NCBI GenBank assembly: GCA_003228175.2
Contig: QGNQ01000001.1
Coordinates: 83,650-147,649, forward strand
From: Chloroflexota bacterium
GTDB lineage: Bacteria; Chloroflexota; Dehalococcoidia; Bin125
Reading direction: 5' to 3'
Length of the DNA stretch: 64,000 nucleotides
Below are positions 25,314-34,205 of this stretch, one piece after another (the first letter of the stretch is position 1; every line of letters starts with the position of its first letter). Made by a program: the position numbers and the translations under genes. Below the pieces are notes generated by a model that had not been told where the DNA came from, did not search any database, and was given only the letters and a program-made list of their open reading frames with translations.

Positions 25314-26858
25314 ATGACTCAAGCCCCGACGCGTGACGGCATGACCGAGCTCTCGCACCGGCGCAGCGTGGCGGCCGGGCTCGGCGGGCCTGAGCGCGTG
25401 CAGCGCCAGCACGAGCGGGGGCTGATGACGGCGCTGGAGCGCGCCGAGATGCTGCTCGATCCCGGCACCCGGATCCCCTTCGGGCCGCTGGTCCATTCCG
25501 GAGTCCCGGGCGAGGAAGACCGCACCATGGGCGACGGCATGCTGATCGGCTTCGGCCAGATCGACGGCCGCTGGGTGGGCTACGAAGCGAGCGACGCGAC
25601 GATCAAGGGCGCATCCGGCGGCGCGGGATCGGCGCGGCGGCGGCGAGCCTTCCATCGGGTCATGGAGGAGGCGGGCCTGCCAATGTTCGGGCTGATGCAG
25701 GGCGGCGGCGCGCGCATCACCGACATCGTCACGTCACGTTTCGCCGGATTTCATGGCCCCAGCGTGGGAGATCGGCTGGCGTTCCCTCGGCGCGGTGCGC
25801 ACTTGATCGCCGTGCTGGGGAACTACTACGGTCCCGGACCCACGATCGACGGCGACTACCGGGTCATGACGGCGCCGTCGAACTTCTCGGTCAGCAGCCC
25901 GCCGATCGTGGAAGAGGCCACGGGCGAGAAGGTCTCCGCTTTCGACCTGGGCGGCGCCGCCGTGCATAGCAAGATCACCGGCGAGATCGATGCTGTCGTC
26001 CCGGACGACGAGGCCGCGATCGCACAGTTGCGCCGCGTCTTCTCGTACTTCCCCGCGAACGCCTGGGAGGAGCCACCCGTCGTGCGCACCGGCGACCCCT
26101 GGGACCGCACGGAAGAGGCACTCAGAGATCTGATTCCGGCGCGGGCCAGTCGCGTCTACGACGTCAAGAAGGCGATTAAGGCCGTCGTCGATCGCGACTC
26201 CTATATCGAATGGATGCCGGACTTCGCGAAGCAGTTGACCTGCGGCATCGCCCGGCTGGACGGGCACAGCGTTGGCATCATCGCCAACCAGCCCGGCGTA
26301 CGCGCCGGGTCACTCGACGTGGACTCAGGCACGAAGGTGCGTCGCATCCTGCAAATCTGCGAGTTCATGCGCCTCCCGCTGGTCTCCTTCATCGACGTGC
26401 CGGGGGTCCTGCCCACGGTGGAGGAAGAGCACCGGCGGCTGCAGGACGCCGTCTGGGGCTTGGGCATTGACCGGGTGCGACTGCCCCAGCCCAAGCTCAG
26501 CGTCATCCTGCGCAAGGCTTACGGATTCGCGATCTTCGCGATGAGTGGGGCGGACCCCGAGTGGTACTCGTACGCGTGGCCCAGCGCCCAGATCGCCTTC
26601 GTGGGACCGGAGCCGGGTGTGCGGGTCTCGTACCGCAAGCAGTGGCAGGCGGCGGAGGACAAGGACGCGTTCGTCGCGAAGTACGCCGAGCAGATCCGTC
26701 TCGACTCCGAACCCTGGAACGGCGCCAAGCTGGACTTCTTGGACGACGTGATCGATCCGGCCGCCACGCGACCCATTCTCATCAAGGCGCTGGCGGTTGC
26801 GCGGGAACGGACCCGGAACTCCGAGACGCAGCGCGGGTGGGAACGGCCCCGTGCCTAG
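25314..26858 (+). CDS. Acyl-CoA carboxylase carboxyltransferase, paralogue 1
   Basis: ATG 25314 has GGAGG at 25304-25308, giving 514 residues; GTG 25311 is the alternative. The product has the two crotonase-fold halves of the biotin-dependent carboxyltransferase (AccD/PccB-like). The N-half has GVPGEEDRTMGDGMLIGFGQ and IKGASGGAGSARR; the C-half has VRAGSLDVDSGTKVRRILQ, FIDVPGVLPTVEEEHRR and YGFAIFAMSGADPEWYSYAW. It transfers carboxyl from carboxybiotin to an acyl-CoA. TATACC (25266-25271) resembles a -10. No biotin carboxylase lies next to it; the nearest is 11 kb away. It is a close tandem paralogue of the gene at 26967, with near-identical motif blocks and length. Confidence 0.85.
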   Translation: MTQAPTRDGMTELSHRRSVAAGLGGPERVQRQHERGLMTALERAEMLLDPGTRIPFGPLVHSGVPGEEDRTMGDGMLIGFGQIDGRWVGYEASDATIKGASGGAGSARRRRAFHRVMEEAGLPMFGLMQGGGARITDIVTSRFAGFHGPSVGDRLAFPRRGAHLIAVLGNYYGPGPTIDGDYRVMTAPSNFSVSSPPIVEEATGEKVSAFDLGGAAVHSKITGEIDAVVPDDEAAIAQLRRVFSYFPANAWEEPPVVRTGDPWDRTEEALRDLIPARASRVYDVKKAIKAVVDRDSYIEWMPDFAKQLTCGIARLDGHSVGIIANQPGVRAGSLDVDSGTKVRRILQICEFMRLPLVSFIDVPGVLPTVEEEHRRLQDAVWGLGIDRVRLPQPKLSVILRKAYGFAIFAMSGADPEWYSYAWPSAQIAFVGPEPGVRVSYRKQWQAAEDKDAFVAKYAEQIRLDSEPWNGAKLDFLDDVIDPAATRPILIKALAVARERTRNSETQRGWERPRA

Positions 26859-26862
26859 TCAT

Positions 26863-26882
26863 CTCGCCCGCCGTCGGGCGAG
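26863..26882 (+). terminator. Hairpin between carboxyltransferase paralogues
   Basis: CTCGCCCG (26863-26870) and CGGGCGAG (26875-26882) form a perfect 8-base stem with the loop CCGT, just after the stop of the first paralogue. No T-run follows, so termination may be partial. A -10-like TATACA (26925-26930) then precedes the second paralogue, which supports separate transcription. Confidence 0.55.
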
Positions 26883-26966
26883 GCTGGCGCTGCGCGTTCC
26901 CTGGACCCACGGTCGGGCCGCCGCTATACAAAGGCCGCGGTTAGGCAACGAGACAAGGGGGACCGC

Positions 26967-28514
26967 GTGACACTAGCGCGCGCCGAATCAGGTGCGGCCG
27001 AGCTGGAACTCCGTCGCACGATCGCCGCTGGGCTCGGGGGGCCGGAGCGCATTCAGCGCCAACATGACCGCGGATTCCTCACCGCGAGGGAACGCGTGGC
27101 CCTCCTCTTGGACCCCGGCACCAATGTCCCATTTGGCCCGCTCGTCAACTCCGGCGTGCCCGGCGAAGAGCATCGCACCATGGGCGACGGCCAGCTCATG
27201 GGCTTCGGGAAAGTCGACGGGCGCTGGGTCGCCTACTCGGCCAGCGACGCCACCATTAAGGGCGCATCGGGCGGGGCCGGATCGATGCGGCGTGGTGGCG
27301 CGTTTAGCCGCATTGTGTCCGCCGCCGGCCTGCCCAAGATCGGCCTCATGCAGGGCGGGGGCGCGCGCATCACGGATATCGTCTCGTCGCGCTTCTCCGG
27401 CTTCCCCGGGCCGTCCACCATGGGGCGGCACCAGGGGTTCCCGCGTCGTGGGGCGCTGCTCACGGCGGTCATGGGCAACTACTACGCCCCCTGGACCGTG
27501 GCCGACGCCGACTTCCGTCTGATGACGGAGGCCTCCAACTTCTCGATCAGCAGCCCGCCGATCGTTGAAGAGGCGACCGGAGAGGTCGTGACGCCGTTCG
27601 AGCTTGGCGGGCGCGATATCCACGCCAAGGTGACGGGTGAGATCGACAACATCGTTGATGATGATGCGGCGGCAGTCGCCCAGCTGCGTCGCGTATTCTC
27701 GTATTTCCCGGCGAACGCCTGGGAGCAGCCGCCGGTTGTGCGGACGGGCGACCCGCCGGAGCGGATCGAGGCGTCCCTGCGCGATCTCGTGCCGGAGAAG
27801 CCGCAGCGCCCGTTCAACGTCAAGAAGGCCATCAACGCCGTGATGGATCAGGACTCGTTCATTGAATGGATGCCGGACTACGCCAAGCAGCTCGTCTGCG
27901 GGATCGCCCGACTGGACGGGCACACGGTCTGCGTAATCGGCAATCAACCCTCCGTGCGGGCGGGCTCGCTGGATGTGAAGTCCAGCATCAAGCTGCGACG
28001 CATGATGCGAGTTGCCCAGGCCCTGCGTTGCGCCACCGTCTCCTTCATCGACGTGCCGGGCGTGTTGCCCACCGTTGAGGAGGAGCATCAGCGGCTGCTG
28101 CAGGGAATCATCGACATGTTCTCGGAGCGCAACGCCCTCAGCCAGCCGACCATCGGCGTGCACATGCGCAAGGGATACGGGGCCGCCGTCTGGGCGATGC
28201 ACGGCGCAGACCCGGAGTGGTACTCCTTCGCGTGGCCCAGCGCACAGATCGCCTTCGTGGGGCCGGAGCCGGGCGTGCGCGTCGCCTTTCGCAAGGAGTG
28301 GCAGGCATCCGAGGACCAGGAGGCCTTTGTTGAGCAACACGCCAAGGTGATTCGCAAGAACTCCGAGCCCTGGCTCGGCGCGCAGATGGACTTCATGGAC
28401 GACGTGATCGATCCGGCCGCCACTCGGCCCATCGTCATTTGTGCGCTGGCGACCGCCCGCGCGCGCGTCCGCAATTCGGAACAGCAGCGAGGCTGGGAGC
28501 GACCACATGCCTGA
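26967..28514 (+). CDS. Acyl-CoA carboxylase carboxyltransferase, paralogue 2
   Basis: The GTG start follows AAGGGGGACC, giving 515 residues. It matches the upstream paralogue along its length: GVPGEEHRTMGDGQLMGFGK, IKGASGGAGSMRRGGAFSR, LMQGGGARITDIVSSRFSGF, QPSVRAGSLDVKSSIKLRRM, and SFIDVPGVLPTVEEEHQRL. Both crotonase-fold halves and the glycine-rich oxyanion segments are intact. The same role is expected, with a different acyl-CoA or as the partner in a heteromeric ring. It overlaps the third gene by 8 bases (ATGCCTGA), so those two are translationally coupled. TATACA at 26925 is a likely -10. Confidence 0.85.
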   Translation: MTLARAESGAAELELRRTIAAGLGGPERIQRQHDRGFLTARERVALLLDPGTNVPFGPLVNSGVPGEEHRTMGDGQLMGFGKVDGRWVAYSASDATIKGASGGAGSMRRGGAFSRIVSAAGLPKIGLMQGGGARITDIVSSRFSGFPGPSTMGRHQGFPRRGALLTAVMGNYYAPWTVADADFRLMTEASNFSISSPPIVEEATGEVVTPFELGGRDIHAKVTGEIDNIVDDDAAAVAQLRRVFSYFPANAWEQPPVVRTGDPPERIEASLRDLVPEKPQRPFNVKKAINAVMDQDSFIEWMPDYAKQLVCGIARLDGHTVCVIGNQPSVRAGSLDVKSSIKLRRMMRVAQALRCATVSFIDVPGVLPTVEEEHQRLLQGIIDMFSERNALSQPTIGVHMRKGYGAAVWAMHGADPEWYSFAWPSAQIAFVGPEPGVRVAFRKEWQASEDQEAFVEQHAKVIRKNSEPWLGAQMDFMDDVIDPAATRPIVICALATARARVRNSEQQRGWERPHA

Positions 28515-29886
28515 GCAGAACGAACCGACTGGCCTGGAGCGCGTCTTCGCCGAACACGCCGCTGTGGAGGCCTTCGATAGCGAGCGCACGCTTGGCCCCG
28601 GCGAGACCTCGCCGCGCTCGCGCGTGCAGGCCCTCATCGATGCGGGCAGTGACAGCTTCATGGAGCTGGGCGCCCGCACACGCTCGCAGCGGCCGGAAGC
28701 GCGGGACTCCAGCTACGGCGATGGCGTGGTCACGGCGTTCGGCGAGATCGGCGGTCGTATGACGGCCGTTCTGGCGGATGACCCCGTCGCAATGGCCCAG
28801 AGTGACGGCGGCGTGGGCAAGAACAAGCGCATCCGCACACTGATGCATGCCGCGCAGGGACACTTGCCGATCGTCTACTTCGCGCAGGCGGTCGCCACGG
28901 ACTTGCCGTCGCCCGAGGAAGGCGGCCTGCTCGGTCGCTACTCGGACGGCCCCTCGATCGTGCCAGAGGTGCACTTCGATGATCGCGCGGCGCCGATCGT
29001 GACGATCCTTGGGGGTGAAGTGGCCCCGGAGTTGGAGGCGCTGGCCCTGGACTCGGATGTGGTCCTGGCCACACCGGGCGGCGCGGGCATGCCGATCCCG
29101 GCCGATCTGGCAGTGCCCGACGATGCGAGCGCGATCGCCATGGCGAGAACCCTGCTGCACTTGATTCCGACTCGCGATACGACCGCGCTGTCCCCGCTGA
29201 CCGACGCGCCCGCAGCGCCCAGCCGGAACGTGGGCGACCAAGGCGGGTCAGAGCTGGGGGCGGCGGCGGTGATTGAGTCGATCTGCGACGGAGGCAGTAT
29301 TGTCCCGTTCGCTGGGGACGACGATTTCGCGGCGGGCCTCGGGGCGATGAACGGCTACCCAATCGTCTACGCCGTGGGCGGCGGGCAGGTCTTCACGCGC
29401 CCACAGCTGGAAGTCTTCCGCCGCGTCGTGGCGCTTGGTGCGCGATTCCAGATGCCGATGGTCTTCGCGCAGCATGGGATCGCCTACGACGAGGAGGCGC
29501 TGAGCACGACCGACTACCGCCGCCTGGTCGGCCAGATCGCGGCGATCATCCACGGCGCGGACACGCCGAAGTTCTCGATTATTTCAAAGCGCGGCCAGTC
29601 CGGCGGTGACTTCATTCTGGGTGGGCGCGAGCTTGGCATTCACTACGTTGTTGCCTGGCCCGACGCCGATGTCTCGACGAGCGAGGCGTCGCCATTCACG
29701 GCCGCGCGGGCGTCGGCTGTGGAGGGGACCGGCCCCTGGATCGCCTCCGGCCTAGCGCTGGTCGACGATGTGATCGCGCCGACCGAAACGCGCGAGCGCC
29801 TGGGCACGATGATGGAGATCATGGCGGCGACTCGAGCGCTGCCGCCGGTGATCGAGGATAAGAAGGGTCGCGTCCCCTACCGGTAG
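28507..29886 (+). CDS. Divergent carboxyltransferase-like protein, paralogue 3
   Basis: ATG 28507 lies inside the end of the previous gene and gives 459 residues. The order of folds still looks carboxyltransferase-like: an N-half with SSYGDGVVTAFGEIGGRM and LMHAAQGHLPIVYFAQA, and a C-half with FAAGLGAMNGYPIVYAVGGG and RFQMPMVFAQHGIAYDEEAL. A further IISKRGQSGGDFILGGRELG and a terminal DDVIAPTETRERL are also present. The strong glycine motif of the first two paralogues (KGASGGAG) is replaced, so catalysis may be lost or changed. It may be a structural partner that joins paralogue 2 in a heteromer. Convergent with the DUF3179 gene. The family call is moderate, the role inferred. Confidence 0.65.
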   Translation: MPEQNEPTGLERVFAEHAAVEAFDSERTLGPGETSPRSRVQALIDAGSDSFMELGARTRSQRPEARDSSYGDGVVTAFGEIGGRMTAVLADDPVAMAQSDGGVGKNKRIRTLMHAAQGHLPIVYFAQAVATDLPSPEEGGLLGRYSDGPSIVPEVHFDDRAAPIVTILGGEVAPELEALALDSDVVLATPGGAGMPIPADLAVPDDASAIAMARTLLHLIPTRDTTALSPLTDAPAAPSRNVGDQGGSELGAAAVIESICDGGSIVPFAGDDDFAAGLGAMNGYPIVYAVGGGQVFTRPQLEVFRRVVALGARFQMPMVFAQHGIAYDEEALSTTDYRRLVGQIAAIIHGADTPKFSIISKRGQSGGDFILGGRELGIHYVVAWPDADVSTSEASPFTAARASAVEGTGPWIASGLALVDDVIAPTETRERLGTMMEIMAATRALPPVIEDKKGRVPYR

Positions 29887-29909
29887 ACTGCCGGCCCGGC
29901 TCTGCGCGG

Positions 29910-31415
29910 CTACGGCTCGTAGAGGCGCGCATCCGGCACCAGGTTTGCGACCGCGAACCAGAAGGCGTTGCTGCCATTCACACGGGGCAGGATCTCGCCG
30001 CCCGGCGATCGCAGTCCGGTCTCCTCGATCGTCCAGTCGACGCCATCCGCGTCGGTGACGACGCCGGCGGCGAGATCGGCCGCGACGAACTCGCGTGCGC
30101 CCCGCTCGAAGGCCCGCCCGCCCATGCCGTCCGGCGTCGCGATGGCCACGATGGGCCGGTCAGCCAGCGTCTCGTTGACCAGGGATGCTTGGGCCAGCGC
30201 CGTCACCGGGAACGCGATCAGCGCCTCGCCCTCGGTGACGACGAACACCTCGTCCTTCTGCGCCAGTCGGTCGTCGGTCACGGGCACTTGGAAGATCAGA
30301 TCAGGGCTGCTGTTGTAGCTGGCGTACGCCGCGCCGGGCGAGTAATCGAACGGGAAGCCGGTGTTGACGTCGAGCACCGTCGTGTTGGGGTTGGCGGCGA
30401 CCCACTCCCCCCAGGTCGTGTACGTGGAGGGGATCGCGGTCAACCGCAGCCCCTGATCCACCAGGCTGCCCCAGGCCGGCTGGCCGGTGAACTGGTTCCA
30501 GAGGGTCCTGGTGGTGCGGTCATACATCAGCTTGTTGGAGCGGTAGAGCAGGCCGCTGGTGCCGAAGCGGTAGAGGGCCCCATCCAGGCGCCCGTCGTAG
30601 ACGATGGCGCTCCCGCAGAGCGTGCAGTAGGCGAGCGAGATGGGGACGCCGCCAACGGTGTCGTTGAGCATCTCGTGCCAGCCGAGGATGCGGAGAGGGA
30701 AGGCGCGCACGTCGCCTTCGATGGAGACACCGACGACCTCGTCGTCCGCGTTCAGCCAGGCCGACGCTTCGTCCGCGCTGACGTAGCCGGGGAACTCCAG
30801 CGGCGGGATCACGTCAACCCCAACGCCGCCGTAGCGCACCTCGCGCGCGTCCAGCGTGTGCGGGAAGCGTTCGCTGAGGAAGATGCCGAACGTGGGGTCG
30901 ATGGACCCGAACAGCGTGCGCTTGAACTCCAGATACCGGGGTGTCTGCGTGTCGCCCTCGGGGAGCACAGCGAGCTCTGGGAAATCGGACAGGGTCATCG
31001 CGTCCGGGCGGTCGAAGCGGACGCGTAGGTGCTCGATGATGCGCAGCGCGTAAGGGGTAGGCACGTTGGCCAGATCGACGAGGTATTTATCGGCGCCGGG
31101 GTGACCGGACGTGGCCAGCGTGTCGAGCGCCTCCAGCAGGCTGTCGGGCGCGGTGAGGAACCCTTCGCCGGTCAGCGAGTCCCAGAAGAGCAGGCCGCGC
31201 TGATCGATGGCGTCGGGGTCGTAGGTGCCGGGCTCGGCGTTCGCGGTGGCCGCGGGGGTGTCTGCTGCCTGCGCGGGGGCGTCGGGCTGCGCGGCCTGAT
31301 CCTCCACGACGGACTGCTCCGCAGGGTCCGACCGGGCAGTGTCGTCCGACGATGCAGCGCCGCCACAGGCAGCAAGGACGAGGGCTGGAACCGCGAGAAG
31401 CCAAAGACGATGCAT
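29910..31415 (-). CDS. DUF3179 domain lipoprotein
   Basis: The 501-residue product has a lipobox (L-A-A-C at about residue 16), a Ser/Ala/Asp/Gln-rich linker to about 70, and a DUF3179 domain over most of the rest. Visible DUF3179 features are the GVSIEGDVRAFPLRILGWHE strand, the YCTLCGSAIVYDG box with C264 and C267, RTLWNQFTGQPAWG, and the PFDYSPGAAYASY segment. The C-x-x-C pair could bind a metal or form a disulfide. DUF3179 is widespread in archaea and bacteria and I know of no proven function. The protein is probably anchored on the outer membrane face. A hairpin (31495-31527) upstream separates it from the permease remnant. Confidence 0.85.
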   Translation of the reverse strand: MHRLWLLAVPALVLAACGGAASSDDTARSDPAEQSVVEDQAAQPDAPAQAADTPAATANAEPGTYDPDAIDQRGLLFWDSLTGEGFLTAPDSLLEALDTLATSGHPGADKYLVDLANVPTPYALRIIEHLRVRFDRPDAMTLSDFPELAVLPEGDTQTPRYLEFKRTLFGSIDPTFGIFLSERFPHTLDAREVRYGGVGVDVIPPLEFPGYVSADEASAWLNADDEVVGVSIEGDVRAFPLRILGWHEMLNDTVGGVPISLAYCTLCGSAIVYDGRLDGALYRFGTSGLLYRSNKLMYDRTTRTLWNQFTGQPAWGSLVDQGLRLTAIPSTYTTWGEWVAANPNTTVLDVNTGFPFDYSPGAAYASYNSSPDLIFQVPVTDDRLAQKDEVFVVTEGEALIAFPVTALAQASLVNETLADRPIVAIATPDGMGGRAFERGAREFVAADLAAGVVTDADGVDWTIEETGLRSPGGEILPRVNGSNAFWFAVANLVPDARLYEP

Positions 31416-31494
31416 CGAACCCCCACCGACCGATGGCTCCGTGAAGCCGCCACCACCTCAGACTGTGCCCCCCGGGGACATACAGCAATACGTG

Positions 31495-31527
31495 AACAGG
31501 GCGACCGCGGATGGCGGCCGCCCTGTT
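31495..31527 (-). terminator. Hairpin downstream of the ABC permease remnant
   Basis: AACAGGGCG (31495-31503) and CGCCCTGTT (31519-31527) are perfect 9-base arms around a 15-base GC-rich loop. The hairpin follows the permease remnant stop at 31555 and precedes the DUF3179 gene on the minus strand. The sequence after it has a few T residues only. Terminator is the best reading. Confidence 0.55.
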
Positions 31528-31554
31528 GCGATGTTGCGCGGACCGATCGGCGGG

Positions 31555-32250
31555 CTACCCCTGACGGCGTCGTACGGGGTCGAAGCGCTCCGACATCACA
31601 TCACTGAGGAAGTTCAGCGAGCCCATCAGCAGGGCCAGGATGAGGGTGGGCCCGATCACGTAGTGCGGGTTGTCCCGCATGAAGCGGCTGCCGTCCAGCA
31701 AGATCTGCCCCAGGGTGGGGTTCGGCGGCCTTGCGCCCAAGCCCAGGAAGTTCAGCGCCGCCATCGTGAGCACAGACGCGACCACGGCCAGCGGCAGCTG
31801 CACAGTGAACGGTCCGAAGGTGTTGATCGCCACGTGCCGGAAGAGGATGCGGCGGCCGGAACAGCCGATGGTCCGCGCGGCCAGCACGTAGTCTCGTCCG
31901 CGCTCACGCAACACCCCGGCCCGGGCCAGTCGGGCGACCCAGGGGATGTTGAAGATGGCGATCGCGGTGGCCAGTGGCAGGAGGTCCCAACCAACGTTGA
32001 TTTCGCGCAGGATGGTGATCAGGACGATGGCGAGCAGGATGCCCGGGAAGGCGAGCAGCGTGTCAATGGCGCGCATGATGATGATGTCGGTCTTGGCGCC
32101 GCGCCAGCCCGCGATGTAGCCGATCACGATGCCGGCGAACCAGCCCACGATCACGGCGCCGACGCCGTTGACGATGGTGCGGCCCAGCCCAATGGAGTTG
32201 CGCGCCAGCAAATCGCGCGAGAGGTGGTCGGTGCCCATGGGGTTGGCCCA
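31555..32250 (-). pseudogene. 5'-truncated ABC permease (DppC/OppC type)
   Basis: The last 230 or so residues of a dipeptide/oligopeptide ABC permease are intact. They begin NPMGTDHLSRDLLARNSIG, the usual stretch after the first helix. Then come RTIVNGVGAVIVGWFAGIVI, AIDTLLAFPGILLAIVLIT and the EAA loop (RERGRDYVLAARTIGCSGRR), ending DVMSERFDPVRRRQG. The first helix and its start codon, about 60 residues, are missing. Upstream of about 32250 the frame turns into the end of the halogenase gene read out of frame. No other subunit of the transporter is near. A deletion or a misjoined contig made this junction. Confidence 0.75.
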
Positions 32251-33622
32251 GGATCGGCTTTTGCTCCAAGCGCACGTGCCCGGGCAGTGTGGGGACGGCG
32301 CGCAGGAGCGCGGTGGGGTCCTGCAACATGGCGTCGGTCGCTTGCTTGCGGTCCTTGAACCAATCCTCCATGCGGTGGATCTCGTCGGCGAGACCGGTGG
32401 GGAGTTCGCCACGCTCGATCACGGCGCGCTCGTAGCCCTGCGGTGGCTGTCCGCCCACGATCTTCACGAACGCTGCGCGCGGGGTCGCGTCGTCGTCACC
32501 CAAGATGCGGCGGGCCTCCCAGAAGTAGGAGTCGGCGCTGCGGTTGGACCCGTAGAAGAGCTGCGCAGTGAGGTGGAAGTATTGGTATTGCTTCTCGTAG
32601 ACCGACTGGTAGGCCTGGGCCGCCTGCTCGCGGCTGGCGGGGTTGCTGAGCGCGGAGCGGACGTAGGTGGCGGCCAGCGTCGCGCCGCCCAACGCCAGGT
32701 GCACGCCGGAGGAGAAGAGCGGGTCCACGAAGCAGGCCGCGTCGCCGACCAGGACGAAGCCGTCGCCGGCGAAGGAGGAGGAGCTGTAGGACCAGTCGCG
32801 CTCGATGTTGGCCTCACCGACGAAGGTCGCACCGGCCAGCAGTTCTCGCATGTGCGGGGCCTGCGCCACATGCGCCTCCAGGAAGCCTTGGGCGCCGTGT
32901 TCGCGCAGGCCTTCCTGCGCGACCTCCTGGTCGACCACGACGCCGACGCTGGTGACACCCGTGTGCAGCGGGATTTTCCAGAGCCAGCCATGGGCGAAGG
33001 ATTCGATGAAGATGTTGCCGTCGTTGGGTGGGTCCAGGTGTTTGGCGTTCGTGTAGTAGCCGTAGACGGCGAGGTTGCGGAAGAACGTGTCCCACTGCCG
33101 CAGGTCTCGCTTGCGCCCAATGATGGCCGCCTGGCCGCTGGCGTCCACGACGAAGCGGGCCTCGATCCGGCCCTCATCGCCATCGTGCAAGAAGCGCACG
33201 GCGTGGGCCCGATCGCCCTCGAAATCGACATCCAGAACGTGGTGCTCTTCCCGCACGTCGACGCCGCGCGCCCGAGCGTTGTCCAGCAGGATCTTGTCGA
33301 ACTCTGGTCGCACGACCTGGAACGAGGTAGGGCGCTGCTCGGGGTCGTCGGCGAAGTACCAGCTCCACGGATCGGCGTCCTTGCCCCAGACGAGCGTCGC
33401 GCCACGTTTCGTCACGAAGCCCGCGGCCTCCACGGCCGGCATCACACCGAGTTTCTCCAGCACCGGGATGCTGGCGGGCAGCAACGACTCGCCCACGTGC
33501 TCGCGGGGAAACGTCGTGCGCTCCAGCAGGACCACCTTGAGTCCGTCGTCCGCCAGCAGGGTGGCTGTGGCGCTACCGCCGGGACCACCACCGATGACGA
33601 CGACATCGCAGGATTCGCTCAT
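32063..33622 (-). CDS. FAD-dependent halogenase-like protein with foreign C-terminus
   Basis: This 519-residue product resembles flavin-dependent halogenases. It has the GGGPGGSATATLLADDG dinucleotide-binding loop, LLERTTFPREHVGESLLP, the halogenase-type W-L-W-K-I-P (in HGWLWKIPL), and GDAACFVDPLFSSGVHLALG. The substrate for halogenation cannot be named; related hydroxylases and geranylgeranyl reductases share most of the fold, but the W-x-W-x-I-P motif favours a halogenase. About residue 457 (base 32250) native sequence stops. The remaining 62 residues are His/Arg-rich read-through of the truncated permease in another frame. The start has GGAGAG upstream and a TACACT -10-like word (33653-33658). 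The enzyme core may still work if its natural end was near the junction. Confidence 0.75.
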   Translation of the reverse strand: MSESCDVVVIGGGPGGSATATLLADDGLKVVLLERTTFPREHVGESLLPASIPVLEKLGVMPAVEAAGFVTKRGATLVWGKDADPWSWYFADDPEQRPTSFQVVRPEFDKILLDNARARGVDVREEHHVLDVDFEGDRAHAVRFLHDGDEGRIEARFVVDASGQAAIIGRKRDLRQWDTFFRNLAVYGYYTNAKHLDPPNDGNIFIESFAHGWLWKIPLHTGVTSVGVVVDQEVAQEGLREHGAQGFLEAHVAQAPHMRELLAGATFVGEANIERDWSYSSSSFAGDGFVLVGDAACFVDPLFSSGVHLALGGATLAATYVRSALSNPASREQAAQAYQSVYEKQYQYFHLTAQLFYGSNRSADSYFWEARRILGDDDATPRAAFVKIVGGQPPQGYERAVIERGELPTGLADEIHRMEDWFKDRKQATDAMLQDPTALLRAVPTLPGHVRLEQKPILGQPHGHRPPLARFAGAQLHWAGPHHRQRRRRRDRGLVRRHRDRLHRGLARRQDRHHHHARH

Positions 33623-33695
33623 GACGCACTCTCCAGCGGCGGCCGCGCTCCGAGTGTAGGCCGGGGCGCAGCTCGCGATTAGCGACGGCCAGCCG

Positions 33696-34034
33696 CTAGT
33701 AGATGTCGTCGCAGCCCAGGACCTGGCTTTGGAAGCAGATCTCGCTGACTTCCATCAGTTGGCCCGTATAGAGGTTCGGCACCAGCCGGACCCCTGCGCG
33801 CGGGCCCGTGGGTGGCGGGGTGGCCACCGGCGCCGGCTGGGCTGCGTCGGCCACCTCCAGGGCGGCAGCGAAGCCGTCCTGGTAGGCCTGCGCGACGGCA
33901 CGATCGTCGGGGCCTTTCTGGAACGCGCCCACGCTCCCCAGGAGCACGATCAGGCCGATACCGACGGTGAACGCCGCGGCGCTCAGCAGCCGCCAGCTGC
34001 GCAGGTACACATGGGGAACGACTACATACGGCAT
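33696..34034 (-). CDS. Small single-pass membrane protein, unknown function
   Basis: Not recognised. The 112-residue product has a short basic N-terminus, one transmembrane helix (about residues 16-40, ending VGAFQKG) and a soluble tail with an Ala/Pro-rich linker. The tail closes with LMEVSEICFQSQVLGCDDIY, holding two cysteines seven residues apart. Codon use matches neighbours and competing frames look like shadows. It lies 73 bases upstream of the halogenase-like gene on the same strand. The tail probably faces outside. Confidence 0.55.
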   Translation of the reverse strand: MPYVVVPHVYLRSWRLLSAAAFTVGIGLIVLLGSVGAFQKGPDDRAVAQAYQDGFAAALEVADAAQPAPVATPPPTGPRAGVRLVPNLYTGQLMEVSEICFQSQVLGCDDIY

Positions 34035-34205
34035 TGACTGTCCACGGCGCGGTGGCGCGGATCGATTCTACGCTTTTGCCGGGCGACCGAGCGCGATGGG
34101 ATAGAAGGAATGCGCCGTCCGGCGGAACCGGGGCTCCGAGCGGCTCGCGGGGCGATGGACCGATCTCCCCCCCGGGCAACGCTTTGGAGCGACGCGAACG
34201 CCAAG

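Noticed and set aside
33679..34179. A 166-codon minus frame covering the small membrane protein
   Set aside because: Arg/Pro/Gly-rich and featureless, while the overlapping 112-codon frame has a proper membrane helix.
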